A stretch of 64,000 nt of DNA from contig CP085826.1 of the NCBI GenBank assembly GCA_020809705.1, positions 6,014,001 to 6,078,000 of the forward strand, in the 5' to 3' direction. How positions within the stretch are numbered: the first letter of the stretch is position 1; every line of letters begins with the position of its first letter. A program made the position numbers and the translations under genes. This document shows, one piece after another, positions 37,255 to 49,500 of this stretch. Origin of the DNA: Calonectria ilicicola (Eukaryota; Ascomycota; Sordariomycetes; Hypocreales; Nectriaceae). The notes under the pieces were generated by a model. The model did not search any database. It saw only the letters and a list, made by a program, of their open reading frames with translations, and was not told the origin of the DNA.

Positions 37255-39173
37255 ATGGATAGCGTCCTCCGCCAATCCAAGGCCATGTGCCCCTTCCTCA
37301 AGAAGGCCTCGCCTTCCACCTTGCGCGCCTTGTCGACCACTGTCCGTCCCCAGGCCTCGCCTTGCGGTGGCACCATGTCCAAGCTGCAGCTGCTCGGTGG
37401 CCGCTGCCCCGTCATGGGAAAGGCCATGGCTATCCAGTCGGCTAAGCAGGGTGTTGCGGCCTTCCGCGCCTACACCAGCAACGTGAAGATTGACAAGGCC
37501 AAGATCCACACCAGCCGCAACAAGGAAGCCCGCGCCGTTGACACCCCCGTCTATGAGGGCCGTGAGAAGGGTATGTCTATCATTTGCTAAAAACTAGCTA
37601 TTCCGCTCGTCATCAATTCCCCATATGCTAACAAAATACTGTAGCCCCGATTCCTCCAGGCCTGTCCCTCAACCGGAAGCCTGCGACGACCCCTCACGTC
37701 CATACAACCACTGCGACTGCGAACCCCAACGTCAAATTCGACTACGAGGGCTTTTACAATGCGGAACTTGACAAAAAGCACAAGGACAAGTCCTACCGCT
37801 ATTTCAACAACATCAACCGTCTCGCCAAGGAGTTTCCCCGCGCTCACATGGCAAACAAGGAGGACCGAGTCACTGTCTGGTGCGCCAATGACTACCTGGG
37901 CATGGGACGCAACTCGCGCGTCCTGAACAAGATGCACGAGACTTTGGAGGAATATGGCGCTGGCGCTGGCGGAACTCGAAACATCTCCGGTCATAACCGC
38001 CATGCTGTTGAACTTGAGGGCTCTCTGGCTAAACTCCATGCAAAGGAGTCCGCTCTCGTATTTAGCTCTTGCTATGTCGCAAACGATGCGACTCTCGCGA
38101 CTCTCGGCAGTAAAATGCCAGATTGCGTTATTCTATCTGATAGCCTGAACCACGCCTCTATGATCCAGGGAATTCGCCATTCTGGAACTAAGAAGATCGT
38201 TTTCAAGCACAATGATGTCCAGGACCTAGAGGCCAAGCTGGATTCTCTTCCCCTGCACGTCCCCAAGATCATCGCTTTTGAGTCCGTCTACAGTATGTGC
38301 GGATCCATTGGCCCAATTGAAGAGATTTGCGACCTCGCTGAAAAGTATGGTGCTATCACTTTCCTCGATGAAGTCCACGCCGTCGGCATGTACGGCCCTC
38401 ACGGAGCTGGTGTCGCAGAGCACTTGGATTGGCAAGCACATGTCGAGGGTAAGCCCCGAGGAACCATCATGGACCGCATTGACATCATTACTGGTACCCT
38501 CGGTAAGGCTTACGGCTGTGTTGGCGGATACATTGCCGGCAGCTCAAAGCTTGTTGACATGATCCGATCATTGGCCCCCGGCTTCATCTTCACCACATCG
38601 CTGCCCCCGGCTACCATGGCTGGCGCCAAGGCCTCAATTGAGTACCAGATGGAGTACGACGGTGACCGACGACTCCAGCAGCTTCACACTCGCGCTGTCA
38701 AGGAAGCCATGGCTCAGCGAGATATCCCCGTCATCCCTAACCCGTCCCACATTATTCCCATCCTGGTCGGAAATGCAGAGGTTGCAAAGGCTGCCTCCGA
38801 TTTGCTGCTCCAGGACTACCGCATCTACGTCCAGTCCATCAACTACCCCACCGTGCCCGTTGGTCAGGAACGCCTCCGCATTACCCCCACCCCGGGCCAC
38901 ACCAAGGAGTACCGAGATGAGCTCGTGCAGGCCGTTGACGAGATCTGGACCCGTCTCGGCATCAAGCGCACCTCCGAGTGGGCCGCCGAGGGCGGCTTCA
39001 TCGGTGTCGGCGAGGGCATGGCTCCCGAAGCTCTTTGGACTGATAAGCAGCTCAAGGTTGAGCAGGCTACCCAGGAAATTCTTGCAAGTGGCCGTGCTGA
39101 CATTGGCGTCACTGAAGCTCTTCTTGAGCAGGAGGCCCAGCAGCCCAAGCAGGCTGCTGGTGCCTCTGCTTGA
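37255..39173 (+). CDS. HEM1: 5-aminolevulinate synthase, mitochondrial
   Basis: Coding is join(37255..37570,37645..39173), 614 aa. The intron has donor GTATGT, branch GCTAACA and acceptor TGTAG. The enzyme condenses glycine and succinyl-CoA to 5-aminolevulinate, the first step of haem synthesis, in the mitochondrial matrix. Residues 1 to about 80 are a long Ser/Ala/Lys-rich presequence with two Cys-Pro haem-regulatory motifs, MCPFLKK (Cys12) and RCPVMGK (Cys51). The alpha-oxoamine synthase core follows: [30 protein letters not shown], and the PLP lysine in TGTLGKAYG (Lys393). The C-terminus carries an extra region of about 60 residues ending in Gln/Ala-rich sequence. ATG context CACCATGG is strong. 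CP motifs suggest haem feedback on import or activity. Confidence 0.96.
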
Positions 39174-39735
39174 GAGAACCTTTAAATTGCACGCCTAGCT
39201 AGGCACGGTAATCACACATATAAGTGTGGTGCTGCAACAATGTTCCTTTCTTGATAACCCGTTTTAACCATGCTTTTTTTGACAGAAGATAGCTTTATGT
39301 GCTGTCCAACAATCCTTAACTGGATTGACAGAGAGAATTGAAATTCTTGAATTTTTCTTCCGCTGCCCAAAAAAGGAGGCATGCTGGAACCGCAACACAA
39401 TAACCTTGTTCCCCTCATTTTCTATCTGTGACGTGAATTATGTCTTATTCGTAATACTTCCCATCTTGTTCGGCGTGATATTGGCGAAATCGGGGAAACC
39501 TTTGACCGGGTCGAGCGGCGCTGATTGGTGCATGGGGCCGTGGCGCCCGGGTCCAACGGAGGAACGGAGTAATTCTCGTGCTCCGTCTCCGTTCCAAATC
39601 CCCGTCGTATCGCTGCATGAGCATGTAAACGGCGTCCGAGGGCGCCGGCGGATGAAATCTTGTTCTTTTTGCCCCAAGCATGCCGATTCCATCTCCATCA
39701 CTTTGCTCCGTACCGAATGTCCTTTTGTTGATGCC
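39174..39735. other. intergenic between HEM1 and the Zn2Cys6 gene
   Basis: No separate gene is seen. The frame of the downstream regulator is open back to about 39325 and has one in-frame ATG near 39652, so its start could lie further upstream than annotated. Confidence 0.6.
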
Positions 39736-41790
39736 ATGATGGACGCGCAGCCAAAGAACCGAGGTCCAAAGGCGTGCACGACATGCGCTAAGGCAAAAGC
39801 GCGATGTATTACTGGCCCCGAAGGGAGTCTCAAATGCGACAGGTAAGTGTAAATCCTACGCCACAAAGTTCGGGATGCCGAGTGTATGGCGTGTAAGTGT
39901 GAATCGAATCGAATCCAGTTGTGTTGACGTGAACTGGCTTTAAAGGTGTCATCGCCTCAACAAGTCATGCACTTCTCAGACCCCGGCTCCGCCCCGGGCC
40001 CGGAAGAGCCTCAAGCTCTCCAAGATTGCCGCTCTGGAGAAGCGCCTCGAGGAGCTGTCCTCTCAGGTCCAGGATGGGCCGGGCCAATCGGCTAGTCCTC
40101 CTCCCAAACAGGATGTTAAGTCGGAATCCTGCGCCAACTCCGGCAATTGGAATTTCTCGCACCTCTTTTTTGAGAACGGCCCTCTGGGTGAGAAGTCGAC
40201 TGCGATGGAGATGGCGGCTCCGACCCCGGCGAATGCCCGGCCGTGGGATTCATGGTGGCCGAATTCTCAAGAATCAGAGACGCTGTTGGAAGTCTACAAA
40301 GCCAATTACGCACACTTGTTCCCCTTTGCCGTTGTACCTGAAGATGTGACCGCTGCAGAGTTTCAACAGCAACGCCCGTATTTTTGGAAGGCCGTCATGA
40401 TGGTCGGTTGCTTCCTGGACGGGACCCGGCAGCTGAAGCTGGGCAAGGAGCTGCTCGAAAAGGTCGGACAGGCGGCGGTTTGTGACGGAGCCAAGAGCCT
40501 TGATCTTCTGCAAGGACTGCAGATGCTTGTCGCAATGTAGGTCATATGTTGAGCTAAAAGGGAATGAAACCCGTGCTGACCCAAGTGTGCAGGTTTCATT
40601 ATGCATTGAACGGTCCGCAAGTGACAAACTTGCTGTTCCTTGCTCGAGCCATGTGCGTCAACTTGACGCTCAAGGATGATGTGTCTCTTCAAGGCGAAGA
40701 GCGCGACAAGAACTTGGAATGCATGAGAGCCTACGCGGGGACATATTACTTGAACACCTTGTTAGTCTCCTCTTGGACTGTGGAATGACATCGACTAACA
40801 TAATCCCCCATTCAGAGTTTTCACCACTAACAAACGACCGGATGTTCTCATGAACACCAATCTCCTCGAGACGTGCTGCAGGGTGCTCGAGTCGACGATG
40901 CAGTATCAATCCGATGAGTATCTGGTAAAGCTGGTCCGAGTTCAGCAACTTGCCCAGTCCATCTCATTGACGATGGATATTGGAAACATAGCTCAACAGT
41001 CTATGAAGCTCCCTCTCACCATGGTGGTGCGGTCCTTCCAGGACCAGCTTGACCAATTATCTAATTCCTTACCGCCTCATCTCACAAATAACGGTATGCT
41101 GGCTTATTCTTTTTTTTTCTTATTTTTTTTTTTTACATTTGAACTTGTAACTGACTTTCGGTTAAAGATGCCCTCAGGAGCCATATCAACATAGCTCAAG
41201 TGCTCCTGTACGAAATCGCACTCTCGGATCGACACTCGAATGCGTCGTATGTTGCGCTCACCGACCGCCTCCAACTGTTGTGGGGGTGCGTTCGCTCCCT
41301 GAGGTCCTTTTACGATATCCGCTTTGCCCGGCGCGAAATCGACAGGCCTCGCTTTTTGTGCCTGAACTCGTCCGACTTTGTCTACGCCATCATCACGGGG
41401 CTAAAGCTCCTGACGCTGCAGCTTCCCGGGTGGAACGTGCTGCAGATCCAGCAGGAGCTTAACATGGTCGAGGTCATGGACTGGCAGATTCGCGACCTCG
41501 TCACCCTCGTCACCCGGCGCAAAACCGGTCTCCTCGCGGACCCTGCAGGAGCCACACCACAGTCCGAGGATCCGTTTCAGAGGCTTCTGCGCCAGCTCAA
41601 GTCGCTGAGGGATATGGTGAAGCTGGAGCTGGAGCGCCAGACGGCCGGGTGCTCGACCTTGTCCGGGGCGCAGCCTGGTCAGGATCTGGTGGTTCAAGAT
41701 CTCGAAAACGATTTTTGGGAAAGCATGGGCGCCGTGGATGTGTGGAACGTGGTGGGGGATCCGAGCATTTTGGATGCCGCCATGCAATGA
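39736..41790 (+). CDS. Zn2Cys6 fungal transcription factor
   Basis: Coding is join(39736..39842,39946..40536,40593..40760,40816..41093,41168..41790), 588 aa. The binuclear zinc cluster is complete: Cys14, 17, 24, 34, 37 and 44, spaced CX2CX6CX9CX2CX6C, with the first intron inside it (donor GTAAGT after the DR before Cys37). A short coiled-coil dimerisation element follows (SKIAALEKRLEELSSQV). Residues about 120-500 carry a weakly conserved middle-homology-type helical region (PWDSWWPNSQESETLLEVYKANYAHLFPF is its first part, abbreviated here by position near 150-180). The C-terminus is acidic and aromatic (DLENDFWESMGAVDVWNVV), a plausible activation segment. Target genes are unknown. Start codon choice (39736, 39739 or about 39652) is uncertain. 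Confidence 0.88.
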
Positions 41791-42016
41791 ATTAATGATC
41801 GAATTGGGGGTCAAGTTTTTGGGTTGGAAATGAGAGGCCAGGAGTTTGTGGTATATCAGGACAAAGGGCGTCACGGAAAAGGGACAGGATTCACCAGGGA
41901 GGAGTGCCCAAAATGAAAGTATATCTAAGGGTCCAATAATGAACTATCCAGTTTTCATATTGATGTTTAATGATTTCAAGATAATCTCCTTGGTAGTGAA
42001 GCCGGTTAATCACTAT

Positions 42017-43857
42017 TTATTTGATTTCGTCCACTTCCACGGCCTGGACCTTGGCCATGGTCAACCATCTAAAGTCTCCATCGCTCGTGGCTTTGCGGAT
42101 GGCGTACAACTCATCCAAGAAGGCGGGGACAAACGTGCCTGGCCCGCGAACCTCGGACCGAGCTGCCGCCATCTCGGCCGCGAGCTCAAACACGACGACG
42201 CCGGCCACGGCGGCCAAGAGCGGGTCCTCAGTGTGGGCGGCCACCATGGCGCTCACGGTGGTGCCGAGCGTGCAACCTGTACCCGTGACAGCGCCGAGGT
42301 AGGCGTGCCCATTGTCGATGCGGAACGTGCGGCGGCCATCGCTGATGACGTCGGTGACGCCTGTCAGGAGGACGACGTTCTTAAGACGGCGGGCGAGAGA
42401 GGTGACGAGCTGAACCTTTTCGGCGAGTGTAAGTGACGAGGCCGAGTCGACGCCGCGCTGGAGGACCGAGGCACCGGCGACGGTCTGGATTTCGCCCTCG
42501 TTGCCCTTGATGATTGTAAAATGGCCAGCCTCTAGGAGAGACTTGACGGCGTTGCGACGAACAGCGGTGGCACCGGCACTGATTTCAAAATCGGTGTTAG
42601 AGGGGGGAATGCATGAGGACTTTGGAATAGGGGGCCTGCTTGTCCACTCACCCAACAGGATCGAAGACAACCGGGCGCTTTGCGTCATTGTATGCCTTGA
42701 GGGCCTGGATATAGTTCTTCAAGCCGTCCGGGGTGACGGTTCCCATGTTGATAACAAGGGCGCCGCCGAGCTTGGCCAGGTCGGCAGCTTCTTCAGCGTA
42801 GTTGGCCATGATGGGGCTTGCGCCCACGGCCAGGGCTACATTAGCAGCAAAGTTCTGGACAACCTGAAGGGGAAGCGGTGTTAGATTAAGAGAGGGTGCT
42901 ATCCCGTACGGGTTCTTGTCTTTCAGAATAATGGCAATGCCTCGCAACTTACAAGGTTGGTCATGTTATGGGTCAGGGGCGTAGTCTCAGCCACCTTGTG
43001 AACAACCTGCGGGATCATGGCGACGGTGACCTTGTCCAGGAGATGGCGAGCAGCAGCAGCCGGATCCGAGGCGGCCATGATGGCACTCACAACAGCGACG
43101 CCATCGAGGGCCTTTACCGGAGCGCGGCAGCCAGCAATGACGGGCGCAATGTTGGAGGCATTGACACCGCCGATGCAGACTGTGGGAACAGCGCTATGGC
43201 CTTTAGCAGCAAGGAAGGCAAGGATGTCGCGGACGCCAGAGGGGCCGATGATTGATTTTGTGTCCTTTTTCCTGGTTGAGGGGGAGAGAGATGCACAATG
43301 TCAGAAAGAAAAGGTCTGATATCAAGATAATTCACAGTGCGGCGTCGACTCACGTAGCAGTGGCATAGACTGTGCCGATGCCGAGATAGTCAGCCCCGGC
43401 CTCGCACGCTCGAAGAGCTTCTTCCTTGGAGCTCGCTGTTACTCCAATGATCTTATCTGGGCCGAGAAGCTTTCTCGCTTCAGTGTAGGCTGTGGTTGTG
43501 GTTGTGATTGTTCAGTCGATACTCTCCCTCTTTTTTTTTTTCTCTCAATACCATATTGGTGATCTACTTACCCATGTCGTCCTGGCCGATATGCACACCC
43601 TCGCACCCAATCTCGACGGCTACCTCGACGCGGTCGTTGATGAGCAGTGGCACTCCATAGCGCTTGGAGACGGCGTGCAGTCTCCTCGCAGTCTCGACGG
43701 CGGCGGCGTGGTCGCTGTGCTTGTCGCGGTACTGCAGCACTGTGACGCCGCCCCGCAGCGCCGTCTCCACGACAGCGCAGATATCGCGGCTGCCGAGGAT
43801 GGCGGGCGTCGAGTCGGTGACGAGGTAGACGCCGTAGTTTACCGGAGCTTTTGCCAT
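42017..43857 (-). CDS. THI6: bifunctional thiamine-phosphate synthase / hydroxyethylthiazole kinase
   Basis: Coding is complement(join(42017..42578,42652..42863,42953..43271,43354..43489,43572..43857)), 504 aa. The N-terminal half (1 to about 230) is ThiE-like: VLQYRDK, LLINDR, GVHIGQDDM, GIGTVYATATKKD and GGVNASN. It couples HMP-pyrophosphate with thiazole phosphate to thiamine monophosphate. The C-terminal half is ThiM-like: THNMTNLVVQNFAANVALA, VFDPVGAGAT and the kinase motif TGTGCTLG with Cys420. Four introns have GTAAGT/GTGAGT donors; splices rebuild conserved residues. Fungi normally carry this fusion. The gene lies tail-to-tail with the Zn2Cys6 gene, 226 nt between stops. I looked for a TPP riboswitch in the leader and introns and saw none. 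Confidence 0.95.
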
Positions 43858-44351
43858 GATTTTTTTTCTCTCTCTTTTTGGTGAGTGGAGGTGACAATGG
43901 TCGTCGAGGTGGAGTTGAATTGGGGATGAGTGAATTGGCGCAGCTGTGGCTAACAGACTGGGCCAAGAGTCACGGCACCTTGAGTATAAATGTCGCGAAC
44001 CTTGAAGGGGAGTGTTTTAGTAACCACCAGTCTTCTAGTATCAATTACACAAAACGAGATAAAATAGAGCTGCATAATTCATCACAGACATTGATCCTAA
44101 TTGGTCCATGTATCTATCTCTATCTTTCATCGGGTGCCAAAATGCACGCATGTCTATAACAAGGAAAACGAACCACGGTCCCGTCCAAGGGGGTATCAAT
44201 CCACCAATCTATCCTACAGTATATCTCTTCCAACACCCAACACCACGCGACTACCAAATCCAATTGCTTACCACTTTCTTCTTTTTTTCTTCCTTTATTT
44301 TTCCCTCGATTTACCAACAGAACACCTGCCGTTGCTTTGTGCGACTTTTGG
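43858..44351. other. intergenic: THI6 promoter and NDE-type 3' end
   Basis: A T/C-rich stretch abuts the THI6 start. The right half is AT-rich 3' sequence of the next minus-strand gene. No gene is seen. Confidence 0.65.
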
Positions 44352-45968
44352 TTAAAACCGCGAAATGTCACGACCAAAAACCCATGTGACTAGCCAGTAC
44401 ACTGGGATCAAAAACTTGTTGCGAATGCTCATGCTCTTGGTGAGATACGCAGTGCGCCACAGAATCCATGCCGCCCGGCCCTTGAGCTCGTCCGACTTCG
44501 ATTGGTGGATGGCTCGCCATCCGCCCAGGTACGCCATGGTGCCCCAGTTGCGGAACTTGAACCCTGCAGTGTCGATGGCATCCGTATCCTTCTTGTCGTT
44601 GATCCGCTTGGCGAGATATGTCGCCTGCTGACTGGCAACTTGGGCCGTGGCCGGGAGAGCCCTGCCCTCGATGACGGCGCAGTCTCCAATGGCGTAGACG
44701 TCTGGGAGCGCCGTCGTCACTGTTCCCGTGCAGTCTCTGTTCTGTACCTGCACGCGGAGGTGCGAGTCGACGAGAAATCCGCCTGACTTGTGGTCTTTGG
44801 CTATCTTGCCGATGCCTTCAATCTTCTGACCGACCAGCTGGCCTACCAGCGGGTTCTGCATCAGGCCAGTGCTCCAGACGACGACTCCCGCTCCGACCTC
44901 CTCAGGCTCCTCCTTGACGGACAGCATCAGGACCTCGCCATCTTGACGGATCTTCTGCAGATGGTGCTCCGTTTTAACTCGGATGCCGTTGCGCTTGAAG
45001 ATATCGGTTGCGTAGCTCGCCAAGTTCTGGTCAAACATGGGTAGCACCTTGGGCGCAATGTCGTAGATGGTGATGGCCACGAATTTGGTCAGCTCCGGGT
45101 ACATCTTGGACAGATCCTCATGGACGAGGTCATGCAGCTCAGCGGCGAACTCGATACCCGTGGGTCCACCTCCTACGACAGCAAAGTGTAGCAGCTTTCT
45201 ACGGTCTTCCTCGCTCTTGGTCGGGAGCGCTGCCTTCTCAAAGGCTTGCAGCACCTTGAGGCGCACACGACGAGCGTCTCCGACATCGCGGAGGAAGCAG
45301 GCGTGCTCCTTGACGCCCTCGACGCCAAACGTCTGGCTGTAGGATCCTACGGCCACAACGAGCTTGTCGTAGGGCACCTCGAACTCCTCTCCCTTCTCGA
45401 GCTCGGCCCCGGTCCGCGCCGCCTCATCCCGCGTGTTAGCCTCAACGCGGATCACCTTTCGCTTAAAGTCAATGTCCGAGGCCCATGCCTGGTGGAACTC
45501 GTCCAGCCCTAGGCGCCGGACGGGCTCAATGACTGAGCGGAACTCAAGAGTGCCCACGGCTGATGAGGCGAGCAGCGGTGTGAAGACAAAGTGCGATCGT
45601 GGAGAGACCAGGATGCGCTCGGTCTTGGACGCTGAGAGCGTTCGCGCAAGTGCGTATCCGGCCCATCCGGAGCCGAGAACCACAATTCGCTCCTTGGTGG
45701 GGTGGGCGTCTAAGGAACAGGGCCGTTGGTTAGCAATTGGCCTGTCAAAAACACCAATGGATCTTTGGACAAATCCCGGTGAGCATCGGCAAATCGAGGA
45801 ATCAATTTTGCTCGAGGTGATTACTGGTAGTAATGTGAAAAGTCACTTACCATCAATTGTGCTCTTTGTGACTGCGACTGTGCTGGACAATCGCACACTG
45901 CGGTATCCTTTCAGTGACCGACTCAATCGGATCAAGGAGCGAGCTTCTGGGCATGCAAATCCAGCCAT
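44352..45968 (-). CDS. type II (alternative, rotenone-insensitive) NADH dehydrogenase
   Basis: Coding is complement(join(44352..45709,45851..45968)), 491 aa. The intron has donor GTAAGT, branch GCTAACC and acceptor CTTAG. Two Rossmann motifs are visible: VVLGSGWAG for FAD near residue 50 and VVGGGPTGIEFAAEL for NADH near 219. NDH-2 hallmarks include RSHFVFTPLLASSAVGTLEFRS (residues about 77-98; start of the quinone-side region), VYAIGDCAVIEG, ATAQVASQQATYLA and a C-terminal membrane-anchoring stretch ending WVFGRDISRF. Residues 1-39 are Arg/Ser-rich and fit a mitochondrial presequence. It passes electrons from NADH to ubiquinone without pumping protons. No EF-hand insert is seen. External or internal membrane face cannot be decided here. 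Confidence 0.93.
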
Positions 45969-46506
45969 TGTTGGGGGGTTTGGCGGTGATAGTGTCTGTC
46001 TGTCTGTCCGTCTTTTCAAACAGATACGAAAAATAAAAAAGAGAGTTTTTCTATTGATGACTGGCTCCGGCTGCAGCTCGGGCGAGGCAATGGCCCTTTA
46101 TTATTAATCCCAACCCGCCTCACGGGTTGATGTCATAAATTCCCGGCATCGGATCGGGCACCGTGATCATGGACGTCTGCTCCACCACCGCTAATGAGGC
46201 TCTAATCAAAGCGAAGCCACGGCGCAAGTCACGACCACAGTCAGCCTTAACGCCACGATAATTCATCGGAGCACTGGGCTCCCTTGGTGCCCCGTTCCAC
46301 CACCGGGCCCTTCCGGCAGCCCGTCCACGCCGTATGCACTCACTCACCGTCCCCGAACGCCCGAGTCCGAGCCTCGGTGAGTCACCCACATGTAAAATTT
46401 ATACATACAAACTCTCATTATTTTTGTTCTAAATCTTTTAACTTTTTGCTTTGTTACGTCAGACTGACCATGGCCGTTCAAAATCCAATTCCCTTGACCC
46501 GAACAT
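45969..46506. other. intergenic: NDE-type promoter and UTP10 3' end
   Basis: No gene is seen; short open frames here lack features. Confidence 0.65.
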
Positions 46507-49500
46507 CTACTGCAGCATGGCATCCAGACTCTCTCCCAGAACTCCCTCAATCTTAAGAATCCATCTATGTGTCTCCCGCTCCACCACCTCATCGTCATCC
46601 TCCTGCAGCTCGCTGATCCGAGGCAACATCTCGTGCAGCATGGACAGCCACTCCTCGCCGAGACGGTCCGTCAATGCCTGCTGGCACTGCACCGCTCCCA
46701 GCCGCACCGCCGCATGCTCTGATTTCAGATGCTTGAGCAGAGCCGAGTTGAGTTCCTTTTGGTGCGCCTGTGAGTCTGCCGCCGACGCTAGTTCTACTGT
46801 AGCCGGGATCAAATCCGCCGTAACATCCACCACGCCAGCATGTGAGAATTGTTCCATCATGACCGGTCCAACTGCGCCAAAGTGGGCTGGTGCTTGCCAG
46901 AAGTCATCCTGGTCATGCTCAAAGCAGTGTGATAGAGTCTGAAGAACCCTGCTCCAGAGTGCCTGTTCCTCGGCAACCTTGAGGTTGGTCGACTTCAGAA
47001 TATTGACGGCATCGTCCACCAGATATGTAGCGTAATTAGTAACGATGGACTTGAGGTTGCTGAAAAAGGTCTTCAGGAACCCGTAGACGCTGTACTGCCT
47101 TAGAGATCGACCAACTCGATCGCTCTTGGCCAGTCCAGTTCCGGACCATTCAACCAGCTGTACAAACACTGGTCTGAACGCCGCGTCGTTGAGCTTGTAA
47201 ATCATTTTCAGAGCCTTTTCGTTCAAGCTTTCTTCAATTGCGTCAAGGTTCTCGGTTGCTTGCTCGCTGAGCTCGCCCTTTGCGTGCTCTTCACGTCGAA
47301 GATCAAAAATCTTCTTGAGAATGTCAGAAAGCAGGGTTGCGTTCTTGGAGATGGCAGATTTGGTGTGCTTGTCGATGGCAAGACCCAGGACATCCAGATA
47401 CTCAGTAACAGCCTAAAATAGTTAGCAAGCCACCATGCACAATGGGACACATATTCTTACCGAGAATCCAGCGGTTCTGGCACTCTCCCAGTTCCTGTCT
47501 AGTCCAGAGAAAATTTCCTTCGCCTCAAGTTGCTTGGCCAAGAAATGAAGGCAGTCAACTCGGCTTTCCTTGGTCTCATCGTCAAGACCAAGTTCAGCAG
47601 ACTTGTTTGACACATCCAAAATGCGATCAAGGTAGGTGGTAAGCATGTAAGGAAGGTGTTCCGCGAGCGAGCTGATGAAACCATAGCTGGCTACATGCAA
47701 TTCCTCGTCGACGTTTTCTCCATCTATGCTATCATGGAGATATGCAACGGCTTGTGGGATGGCAACCGGCAGAACGGGCATAATAGCATCTTGGAGAACA
47801 TCCACAAGAGAGGTAAGGCACAGCAGAGCCATGACACGGAGACGTTGCTCCGATTGTCCCAGGCAGTGTTCGCCAGCAATCGTAATCGCTGCTGCAACAA
47901 CGGCCTCGATATCTTTTTTGCCATATTTCTCTGCAATCTTGTCCACGCATGTAACAGCGGTATGCTTGTAGCGGATATCGGTTGAATCTCGAATTCCAGC
48001 CGTGAGTTGAGGTAGGAAAGTCAAAAGCACTGTCCTTGAAGCAGGGTCGGTATTGCTCTCCTGCTCAACCCGGACTTCGAGAGCGCGCAAGACTTTCTGT
48101 CTGAGACCCATATCGGGTCTATCAAGAAGGTTCTCCACGGCCTTGATAAACTCACCAATAGAGAGTAGATTGAGAAGATTCTGAAGAGATTGGCCACATT
48201 TGTTGTGCAGACTCTTAGTCTCCTTGACAGTATCGGCCAGGACTAAAATACCCTCCAGAAGAGTGGCATAAAGTTCACGAACTCTGGAAGCGTGCATATC
48301 ATCATGTTCTGTGACCTCTCCGATTTGAGACTTGAGTTTCTTGCTGGACAAGAAGGTGGGGAATGCAGAAAGCTGGCGAAGAGCGATCTCTTGGACATCC
48401 TTGTTCCTGTCGTCTGTGATTCCAAGAAGAACGAATGAGATTCCAGGTTTGGGTTTGAATAGATCAGAGATAAGATCCAGCAACTTGACAAGAGTATCCA
48501 GCTGAGCCTCAATGCCAAAGTTGTTCAGCAACTCAACTGCAAACTGCAGAAGAGCGTCACTTGGACCATATCTATCGACAAGCATACTGATAAGGGCATG
48601 GAGGAATTCCTGAGGTCCAAGTGTCTCCACGAGAGCAACAAACAACCCTTGCCTTCGGTGGGCGGGGATGTGCTCATAGGCAGTGGTGAAGCTGACCAGG
48701 ATGTCAGAGGCGCCAGCAATAGGGCTCTTCTGCCCCTGGCGCAAAGACTCAATCAAGGGAGGAATGACCTCTTTGATGGTCTGAGAAACAACATGGGCGG
48801 AGTAATCGTCGCTTTGACGGAGGACGGAGGTGCCCATAAAGGTAAAAATGGGCATTACACTGTGGAGAACTAGGTTTGGTGCAGTAGTAGCAAGGCTTGC
48901 AATCAACAGCAGAGCCGCGTTTTGAACAACGGGGCTGGATGATTTCTGGATGCAGTTAACAAGCAAATCGCCGTAGCCTCCAGAGCTATCAATCTTGAGC
49001 TTCTTATTAGACTTGTAGGCGGGCATCATTGCCAGCAGACTGCGAAGAATCAAATTCTGCAGATAGCCCAGCTCCGATCCAACAACTGTTCTAAAGTGCT
49101 GGAGCTCTGACAGAGCTGTGAAAAGCCCATCTAGAAGCTCAGGGTGGTCGACTGGCTCAGAATTCTCCACCAACTGTAGAACAAATGTGACCTTGCGGAG
49201 CGTTTGGCTCAGTTCTGGTGTGACCTGGGTGATTAAACCCCTGTTACCATCAGACGAGCTTGTGCGGCGTCTTTTGTTTGGTGGGGGTTCTGTGATCATC
49301 TTCGTTCCAGTTTGAATGGAGTCAAGGAAGAACGACAAGATATCCGTGGTCAGGCGAACATGTCTCAGTAGATCTGCGGCTTCCGCTGGGACGATTGAAG
49401 CTGAATCTTCAGAGCCACTGGATTCCTGAGATATCTCTAGCAATTGCTCAGCCGCCATGAACTTCACATCAGCCTTCATTGATGACCACATCTTTCTAAT

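Noticed and set aside
38638..39198. 186-codon plus-strand frame inside HEM1
   Set aside because: Out-of-frame shadow of the conserved C-terminal half of 5-aminolevulinate synthase.
43490..44100. TPP riboswitch in the THI6 leader or introns
   Set aside because: Fungal TPP riboswitches carry a CTGAGA element paired with an ACCTGA-type element near a splice site. I saw neither on the minus strand here.
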